Part shown: in pieces, positions 42,630 through 47,742 of the stretch
Numbering within the stretch: the first letter of the stretch is position 1
Layout: every line of letters starts with the position of its first letter
Assembly (NCBI GenBank): GCA_964445575.1
Contig: CAYULB010000012.1
Span: 1 to 47,742 of the forward strand
Direction of reading: 5' to 3'
Origin: WJMT01 sp964445575
GTDB taxonomy: Bacteria; Acidobacteriota; Aminicenantia; Aminicenantales; Aminicenantaceae
DNA: 47,742 nucleotides
Translations under genes and position numbers: made by a program
Notes under the pieces: model-generated
The model's database searches: none
What the model saw: the letters and a program-made list of their open reading frames with translations, nothing else
What the model was told of the DNA's origin: nothing

Positions 42630-43890
42630 GGGTCTCTCCTAATAAACTCTGGCCGATAGACTTTTCAAGGGAGGCTAATGCCACTTCATAATTGTAAAGG
42701 GCGTCAGAGTAAGATGTCCTGGCTTGGATTAAAGTGCGGCGGGCTTCGATTAACTCAATCCCGCCGATTTCTCCTTCTTGATAGCTGAATAAAAACATGT
42801 TATAGACTTCTTCAGCTTGAATTAGGATTTCCTCTTCGAATAGTTGAATTTGGCTGATGGCAAATTCAGCATTCCTATAAGACTCTTCAACTTCAAGGGC
42901 AATGGTGTTCTTTAGGTGTTCAAATTGGCTCTGTAAAGAATTGATGTTTGCTTGAGCTTCTGCAATCTCTCCTTGGGCAGGCTGCCAAAAGAACAGAGGA
43001 ATGGGAAAGGATAAGGTGACATCCCACCATTGGCCCTCTCCCTCTATTTTATGCCTGTTGATACCCAGATCGAAATCTGGGAGATAACTCAACACGGCTT
43101 GTTTTTTTTGAAGATTTTGCCCGTCCAGAGCGTGTTTTATGCTTTTAATCTCCGGCCGGAATGACAAGGCTTTTTCTTTGAGGATTTCCAAGTCAGGAGA
43201 TATGGGTTCTTTAATGAATTTCCCTTGTATTTCAAGAGGGGAGTATTTTCTTCTTGCCATCAGATAATTCAGACGAGCTTTGGCTAATCTGACCTCATTG
43301 GATGTCTTCCTCAATTCATTAGCCGCTTTAGAGGCTTCCACACTGGCTCTGAGGACCTCGACCTTAGCCACATCACCGGCTTCAAACTTGAGTTTTGTTT
43401 GTTCCAGAAAATTTTCAGAAAGGTCTAAATTCTGCTGCGCATACTGGTGTTTTTTTTGAGCCAGAAGCAGGGCGTAAAAAGCTTCTTTGACTCGGAAAGC
43501 TATATCCAGCTTTAAACGTTCGATTTCCTCAAGGATTTGGTCTGATTCTTTCAGTGCAATTTTCCCTCTTAAACGCCTTTTGCCTGGGAATTCTATAGAT
43601 TCACTGATGCCGAAATACCATTCTCCCGGGTTTTTAAAGTCAAAAAATCTAGCCTGCAGGTCTGAATCCCAGTCAATAGAAGGCTGGGCAAGGGCTTTGG
43701 CTTGATTGACTCTGGCTAGAGAAGCTTGGTGCTGCTGGTAGGAAGAAAGCACCAGCGGGTTGTTCTGGATCGCGATATTTATACACTGGTTCAAGCTGAG
43801 GGGCTGATTTTGCATTTCACTTCCAGGGGCACCAAAACCAAGAGTAAGGGCTGCATTTATTAGAACCAGGACAAGGATTTTTTTTGTCAT
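42616..43890 (-). CDS. TolC/CusC-like outer-membrane channel of the RND system
   Basis: The 424-residue protein has a signal peptide (ILVLVLINAALTLGFGA) and two related halves with long helices (LSLNQCINIAIQNNPLVLSS; LEILKEKALSFRPEIKSI). AGAGGAGG lies before the start. It is shorter than most TolC proteins but within the CzcC/CusC range. Its end overlaps the adaptor gene, so they are translationally coupled. Confidence 0.87.
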   Translation of the reverse strand: MTKKILVLVLINAALTLGFGAPGSEMQNQPLSLNQCINIAIQNNPLVLSSYQQHQASLARVNQAKALAQPSIDWDSDLQARFFDFKNPGEWYFGISESIEFPGKRRLRGKIALKESDQILEEIERLKLDIAFRVKEAFYALLLAQKKHQYAQQNLDLSENFLEQTKLKFEAGDVAKVEVLRASVEASKAANELRKTSNEVRLAKARLNYLMARRKYSPLEIQGKFIKEPISPDLEILKEKALSFRPEIKSIKHALDGQNLQKKQAVLSYLPDFDLGINRHKIEGEGQWWDVTLSFPIPLFFWQPAQGEIAEAQANINSLQSQFEHLKNTIALEVEESYRNAEFAISQIQLFEEEILIQAEEVYNMFLFSYQEGEIGGIELIEARRTLIQARTSYSDALYNYEVALASLEKSIGQSLLGETHDKK

Positions 43891-43949
43891 AAGGAATGCC
43901 TCCTCTTTAAAAGGTTTGAATTAGGTTTTATAAAACTTGGGAATAAGTT

Positions 43950-44237
43950 TTAAAGAGATCGGCTGTAGGGGGGCGATCGGGAGACCTGAGCTTTATATAT
44001 GAGGTGATGGTATTGAATAAACCCAATGGCTGATAGTGACTCGAGAAAGGATAATTTGGGGTGGTGATAGAAATTAATCTGTGCGGTTAAAAAAATGGAA
44101 TTTTGAAAATGACATGCCGGGCAGTCCTTTGAGCCCCCGGGGGTTTTTTCTGTGTGGAAAAAATTTATTCCCACACACAAGAGGAAATATACAAACAGGG
44201 AAGCAGCAACGATGAAGTTTTTTTTATTGGTTATCAT
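43950..44237 (-). CDS. Small membrane/periplasmic protein with CPACH motif
   Basis: The 95-residue protein has one hydrophobic segment (about residues 8-24) and then KDCPACHFQNS (C39, C42, H43), followed by a hydrophobic-polar stretch and a tail ending VSRSPPYSRSL. Small proteins of this plan (helix, CPxCHF, RxPP tail) are known next to metal/RND and TonB-receptor genes and resemble the DUF2946 type; this is recognition by pattern. The Cys-Cys-His group could bind metal or haem-like ligands. It lies between the TonB receptor and the channel gene with about 55-60 bases on either side. Confidence 0.65.
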   Translation of the reverse strand: MITNKKNFIVAASLFVYFLLCVGINFFHTEKTPGGSKDCPACHFQNSIFLTAQINFYHHPKLSFLESLSAIGFIQYHHLIYKAQVSRSPPYSRSL

Positions 44238-44290
44238 TCCTCTATTGATACTAAAGGCTACAGAAAAACCTGAAATTAGTCAATTTTTAT

Positions 44291-46246
44291 TTAAAGATTC
44301 AGCTTCACTCCTCCATATACGGAAAACCCAGGGGTGGCGTATCCTTTTATGAGTTCGTAATCAGCATTGAAAATATTGTCGAACCGAACAAAGAGCTGGG
44401 CATATTTGAATATGTCATAGGACAGAGAAGCATTGACAAGAGTGTAATCTGAAAGAACCACCCGTCTTGCCCATCCGTTGTGATAGAAAAGGTCTTCTCT
44501 TTTTCCTTCATACAACAGAGTCAGAGTGGTGTGTGTTTTTTTTAGTCCATCCCAGCAGATTTTCACAGAGGCTTTGTGTTCAGGCCTTCGGAGAAGAGGC
44601 TGTTTGGTGCTTTGGTCCAGGGCTTTACACCAGGTGTAAGAAGCAGATAAAGTTGTGTTTTTAAGGGGAAGGGCTTTCAGGGTAAATTCAGTTCCTTTAG
44701 AGGATGCTTTGCCGATATTGAGGTAACCTTGACTGTAGTCAAAATCAATAAGGTCAGAAAATTTACTTGAAAAGTAGGTGGCTTTGATGAGAAGTCTTCC
44801 TGTGAATAATTCCTGTTCGACTCCTGCTTCCCATCCCGTATTCCTCTCGGCATTTAGGTCAGGATTTCCCACAGGTCCCCATAATGAGCTGGGAGCGTAA
44901 AGCTGATACAGAGAAGGTGCTTTGAATCCTGTGCCGAGGGTGGCTTTGAGTTTTGTGCCGGTGCTTTTAAAAATATAAAGGGGAGCAATTCGATAGGTCA
45001 GAGAGCTCCCGGCCCTGCTGTGGCTGTCCAGACGGGCTCCTACTGAAGCCATGAAGCTTTCATCCCAATTAATCTGGTCCTGGATATAAATTCCTGTGTT
45101 TAAGGAACTTTTAGAAGGGAATTCACTCTGAAAAGAACCCCAAGGGCTTTGTGATTCATAAAAAGAACAGCCATCTTCTTTTGTGAATTCAAGGCCGAAG
45201 GTCAGAGTATTGGATTTATGAAAAAAGAGATTGTTCTGCCAATCAATTTTAAAGAGGTGACTTTTATATTCGGATTCATCTGAGGAGAAGGGATGAAGGA
45301 TGTCTGTAGGGTTGTGGTACTTTCTTAAGGAGTCAGAATAAGAAAGGTTGATTTGAGTTTCCCATCGGTTCTTCATAAAAAGCCCCCGGAATCCTCCTCT
45401 CAAGAATATGAGGTCATAAGTACTGGAGCTGTTGGGGTCATCTCCATAATCTCCACCATGGTTGTCAAGGTCGTTTTTGGCTTTGATTTTTCTCAAAGAG
45501 AAGTTGAGGTCCATGTTTTCTTTAACCTGAAGCTTGAATTTTCCAGAAAAGGTTGTATTGCGGTAACTGTCCTTTTCTGTGTTCCCTTCATACCGAGAGC
45601 TGGCTGAAGAAAATCCATTGGATTTAAAATGGGAGGCCCCCAGGGAATAGGACAGTTTTTCAGTGCTTCCTGAAATCTCCCCTTTTCCCTGAATGGTGTC
45701 ATAACTTCCTCCAAAAGAGCTGAGCTGGATTTTGGGTCTCCCCTGTTCCTGCCTGGTTATGATGTTGATCACTCCGGCCATGGCATCGGACCCGTATAAA
45801 GTGCTTTGAGGACCTTTGATGACTTCAATCCGGTCTATGTTTTCAATAAACAAATGGCTTAAATCAAAAGACCGGGTTGGGTTGATGGGGTCATTGAGCT
45901 CCACCCCATCCAGCATGACTTTGGTGTGTGAGGAACTGGCTCCCCTGATAAATACAGAGGCGGTCTGTCCTGAGGGTCCGCTTTGTACAGTGTTCAGCCC
46001 TGCAATTTCTTGAATGGCTTCATACACGGTGTTGTTTTTAAATTTTTCCAGTTCCTCTCTGGTAATAACTGTGGTTGTGGAAGCTACCTTTTTTGTTGAT
46101 TTTTCAGTCCGGTTTGCTGTAACTGTGATTTTGTATTCCAGCTTTTGCTGATCGCTGTCGCTGGTTTCTTGAGGCCCGGGAGCTGGATATCCCCACACCA
46201 AAGAAAGAGAGATGATGATAAGTAGGCAAAAAGACTTTTTAGTCAC
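44291..46246 (-). CDS. btuB: TonB-dependent receptor, BtuB-like, under cobalamin riboswitch
   Basis: The start is placed at GTG 46246, seven bases behind AAGGAGG; the frame opens at 46267 but that ATG would place the ribosome binding site inside the gene. The 651-residue protein has a signal peptide (SFCLLIIISLSLVWGYPAPG), a TonB-box-like KITVTAN, a plug domain (EELEKFKNNTVYEAIQEIAG, VFIRGASSSHTKVMLDGVEL, VIKGPQSTLYGSDAMAGVINI) and a barrel of about 22 strands. The plug sequence is close to the BtuB/FepA type, and the cobalamin riboswitch directly upstream makes corrinoid the best substrate. It is the first gene of the same-strand series leading to the RND pump. Confidence 0.88.
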   Translation of the reverse strand: MTKKSFCLLIIISLSLVWGYPAPGPQETSDSDQQKLEYKITVTANRTEKSTKKVASTTTVITREELEKFKNNTVYEAIQEIAGLNTVQSGPSGQTASVFIRGASSSHTKVMLDGVELNDPINPTRSFDLSHLFIENIDRIEVIKGPQSTLYGSDAMAGVINIITRQEQGRPKIQLSSFGGSYDTIQGKGEISGSTEKLSYSLGASHFKSNGFSSASSRYEGNTEKDSYRNTTFSGKFKLQVKENMDLNFSLRKIKAKNDLDNHGGDYGDDPNSSSTYDLIFLRGGFRGLFMKNRWETQINLSYSDSLRKYHNPTDILHPFSSDESEYKSHLFKIDWQNNLFFHKSNTLTFGLEFTKEDGCSFYESQSPWGSFQSEFPSKSSLNTGIYIQDQINWDESFMASVGARLDSHSRAGSSLTYRIAPLYIFKSTGTKLKATLGTGFKAPSLYQLYAPSSLWGPVGNPDLNAERNTGWEAGVEQELFTGRLLIKATYFSSKFSDLIDFDYSQGYLNIGKASSKGTEFTLKALPLKNTTLSASYTWCKALDQSTKQPLLRRPEHKASVKICWDGLKKTHTTLTLLYEGKREDLFYHNGWARRVVLSDYTLVNASLSYDIFKYAQLFVRFDNIFNADYELIKGYATPGFSVYGGVKLNL

Positions 46247-46250
46247 TGCA

Positions 46251-46299
46251 TTTCCTCCTTCCCGCATAAAAAAGCGGTTTTCTTATTTTTAGGAGGAAA
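46251..46299 (-). promoter_or_regulatory. Shine-Dalgarno-sequestering hairpin before btuB
   Basis: TTTCCTCC (46299-46292, minus strand) is fully complementary to GGAGGAAA (46258-46251), which contains the ribosome binding site of btuB. The enclosed loop holds a second small stem, CCGC/GCGG. This is a typical translation-control platform behind a cobalamin riboswitch; which state is favoured by B12 was not modelled. Confidence 0.7.
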
Positions 46300-46349
46300 G
46301 TTCTGGTGGGTCAAAACCACCCAACCTTCCACCCGAAGATGGGTTTTTA

Positions 46350-46498
46350 AGGTCTAATGAGGTATCCTGACTTGCGGCTTGACTTTATCCAAGGCCTTCC
46401 CACCCTTTTTGCGGGCAGTGGCTTTTCTTGGGTCTAACACCGCTTACAGTAGCGGGGGCTGTGTCCGATTCTCACGGACTTCCCTCTTTTTTAGACCT
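46350..46498 (-). ncRNA. Cobalamin (AdoCbl) riboswitch
   Basis: Reading the minus strand, the core elements appear in the right order: P1 stem AGGTCTAA/TTAGACCT closing 46350-46498, GGAAGTCCGTGAGAATCGG, ACAGCCCCCGCTACTGTAAG, GCCACTG, GGGAAGGCC and the B12 box AAGTCAGGATACCT. These match the cobalamin riboswitch consensus closely. It lies between a promoter-like site and the TonB-receptor gene, so B12 should repress the receptor and perhaps the genes behind it. Confidence 0.95.
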
Positions 46499-46523
46499 AA
46501 AACCAAAGTTTCTAGGGAAATTA

Positions 46524-46552
46524 ATTTTGGCATTTCAATCTGAGTTTGTCAA
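46524..46552 (-). promoter_or_regulatory. Candidate promoter of the riboswitch-btuB-RND unit
   Basis: Minus strand: perfect TTGACA (46552-46547), 17-base spacer ending TGC (extended -10), CAAAAT (46529-46524). The expected start point is about 15-20 bases before the riboswitch. The -35 box overlaps the stop codon of the upstream radical SAM gene. Confidence 0.55.
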
Positions 46553-47592
46553 GCTTTGGTTTTTTGGAGGGGCGATTTATCTGAAAGGCTCTGGCACTTT
46601 TTGCCCTGCCATGTGTTTTTTTCTTCCAGTTCTTCCTCAATCTCTTTTATGACCTCAGATTTGTTCTTGAGCCATTCTGGCGCGATCAATAAATCCGAGT
46701 GGGCCTCGCTTACCAGTCTTTGTATGACCACTTCTGGAGAAAGGTGTTCCAGGAAGTGGACCGCTGCCTGGATATACTGTCTTTTTGAAAGAAGGGGGAC
46801 ATCCCCTTTTTTGTGTTTTCTGGCAAGCTGTGAATTTTTGGCCACATAGAGCATATGGAGCTTGGCTGCCTGAATTCCGAGGCGGGATATGACACGGGCT
46901 GTTTCTGCCATATCTTCAAGGTTTTCATCAGGAAGTCCCAGAATAAAATGGCCGCAAACATTTATACGCCTGGTTCTTAGAGACAGCAGGGTATCTACTG
47001 TTTGAAATAAGCTGTGGCCCCGGTTCATATATTCAAGGCTTTTTTTGTGAATAGATTGGATGCCTAATTCAATCCAGGTATAATAATATTTGGAGTATTC
47101 TTCAATAAGGTCCAGGATGTCCGGGTTCAAACAGTCTGGCCTGGTGGCAATGGATAGACCTATCACATCCGGGTGCTGGACAGCTTCTTGATAGAGCTGT
47201 TTTAGCTTTTTGTGAGGACCGTAAGTGTTGGTAAATGTCTGAAAATAAGCAATGAATTTTTGGGCTTTGTATTTTTTCCTCAGCCCTTCCATTCCAGAAG
47301 CAATTTGCTGGGATATGGATTGAGGCTGGCTTCCGGTCTTTCTTCCGGAGCCTCCTGATGCATCACAGAATATACATCCCTTGGTGCTGAGGGTTCCATC
47401 TCGGTTAGGGCAGCTCAGACCTGCATCAAGAGAGATTTTATAAACTCTGCAGCCAAAGGTATTTTTTAAATGATAGCTGAATTTATGATACCTGAGGTCT
47501 TCTGGATAAGGACGCATGATGTTATTAAATGAGATATTTTGCCAAATGTCAAAATTATCCAGGCCATTCATAAAATATGTATGCAGCCTCAT
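46549..47592 (-). CDS. Radical SAM protein, YhcC/TIGR01212 type
   Basis: The 347-residue frame contains SLDAGLSCPNRDGTLSTKGCIFCDASGGSG, shown here in two parts: AGLSCPNRDGTLSTKG and CIFCD supply the three cysteines of the radical SAM cluster in the TIGR01212 pattern. SIATRPDCL, WIELGIQS and FILGLPDE are further family motifs. The function of YhcC-type proteins is unknown. The true start may be the ATG at 47517 (MRPYPEDLRYHKFSYHL), where family similarity begins; no good ribosome binding site is seen at either. The stop lies within the promoter of the riboswitch unit. Confidence 0.85.
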   Translation of the reverse strand: MRLHTYFMNGLDNFDIWQNISFNNIMRPYPEDLRYHKFSYHLKNTFGCRVYKISLDAGLSCPNRDGTLSTKGCIFCDASGGSGRKTGSQPQSISQQIASGMEGLRKKYKAQKFIAYFQTFTNTYGPHKKLKQLYQEAVQHPDVIGLSIATRPDCLNPDILDLIEEYSKYYYTWIELGIQSIHKKSLEYMNRGHSLFQTVDTLLSLRTRRINVCGHFILGLPDENLEDMAETARVISRLGIQAAKLHMLYVAKNSQLARKHKKGDVPLLSKRQYIQAAVHFLEHLSPEVVIQRLVSEAHSDLLIAPEWLKNKSEVIKEIEEELEEKNTWQGKKCQSLSDKSPLQKTKA

Positions 47593-47742
47593 ACAAATTT
47601 ATCATGATCCGCACTCTTTAATAGGTACTGTTTATCAAAGAATATAACGAGGTTTGTTCCTGTTATGAATTTTATTAAGCTTATGTTTGTTCATTGTCTT
47701 TTAAAAAAAAATAGGTGAACAGGTATCACGGTACTGTATTTA

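Noticed and set aside
46303..46349. Rho-independent terminator just after the riboswitch
   Set aside because: Small hairpins exist on the minus strand, but none is followed by a T-tract in that direction; the Shine-Dalgarno-sequestering stem further on is a better platform.
47624..47742. Direct repeat of GGTACTGT at 47624 and 47730
   Set aside because: Only eight bases are shared, in AT-rich sequence at the window edge; no repeat array or att-like structure is seen.

Overview
The window reads as a chromosomal segment of an anaerobic, diderm bacterium with moderate GC and housekeeping promoters close to TTGACA-17-TATAAT. TonB-dependent uptake, two TolC-type efflux systems, lipoprotein signals, Tat substrates, ferredoxin-linked redox enzymes and a large DUF5916 outer-membrane protein all point to a strictly anaerobic Gram-negative lineage. 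The combination (secreted DUF6599, Tat/DUF362, DUF5916, mitochondrial/spirochaete-type EF-G) is compatible with Acidobacteriota/Aminicenantes-like bacteria, but no rRNA is present and the assignment is inference. There is one 100-N scaffold gap (21836-21935). No tRNA, rRNA, CRISPR array, insertion sequence or phage gene was recognised.

Layout. 1-3393: an edge-truncated methyltransferase, then a Tat-exported reductive-dehalogenase-like protein with a small two-helix membrane protein (RdhB-like) and a beta-propeller protein. 3397-6216 (minus): a RecA/KaiC-like ATPase behind an EF-G of the spdEFG1/mtEFG1 type. 6575-8407: a fused homocysteine methyltransferase/methylene-THF reductase behind a possibly structured leader. 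8410-10160 (minus): a CoA-type Nudix hydrolase and a class IV aminotransferase-like protein. 10261-13603: DUF6599 and DUF362 exported proteins and an NhaC-type antiporter. 13600-17639 (minus): recA, 3-hydroxyacyl-CoA dehydrogenase, thiolase and radC.

17747-21788 (minus) is a tight, translationally coupled five-gene operon: two tandem KorB-like proteins that keep the four [4Fe-4S] cysteines but have a degraded thiamine-diphosphate motif, a 2[4Fe-4S] ferredoxin, and an NfnA/NfnB (SudB/SudA)-like flavoprotein pair. No alpha subunit is seen and a plausible promoter sits directly before the first gene, so this may be a repurposed electron-transfer complex. After the gap, 22078-31290 (plus) carries an ECF sigma factor, its zinc-finger anti-sigma factor, a CpxP-like sensor and a MacAB-TolC-like exporter, then a DUF5916 protein. 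31387-37906 (minus) holds uvrA, a GNAT protein, a 4-hydroxybutyryl-CoA dehydratase with all four cluster ligands, and an exported M55 peptidase. A remnant of an M20 peptidase lies at 38071-38206.

38226-46552 (minus) is the most striking region. A clear cobalamin riboswitch with a Shine-Dalgarno-sequestering hairpin leads a TonB-dependent receptor, and in the same direction with no visible terminator follow a small CPACH protein, a TolC-like protein, a lipoprotein adaptor and a CusA/CzcA-like RND pump in which the usual transmembrane Asp is Asn. This predicts a B12-controlled receptor-plus-tripartite-pump unit. The B12 supply could serve the corrinoid-dependent dehalogenase-like protein at the other end of the window. 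The window ends with a YhcC-type radical SAM gene.
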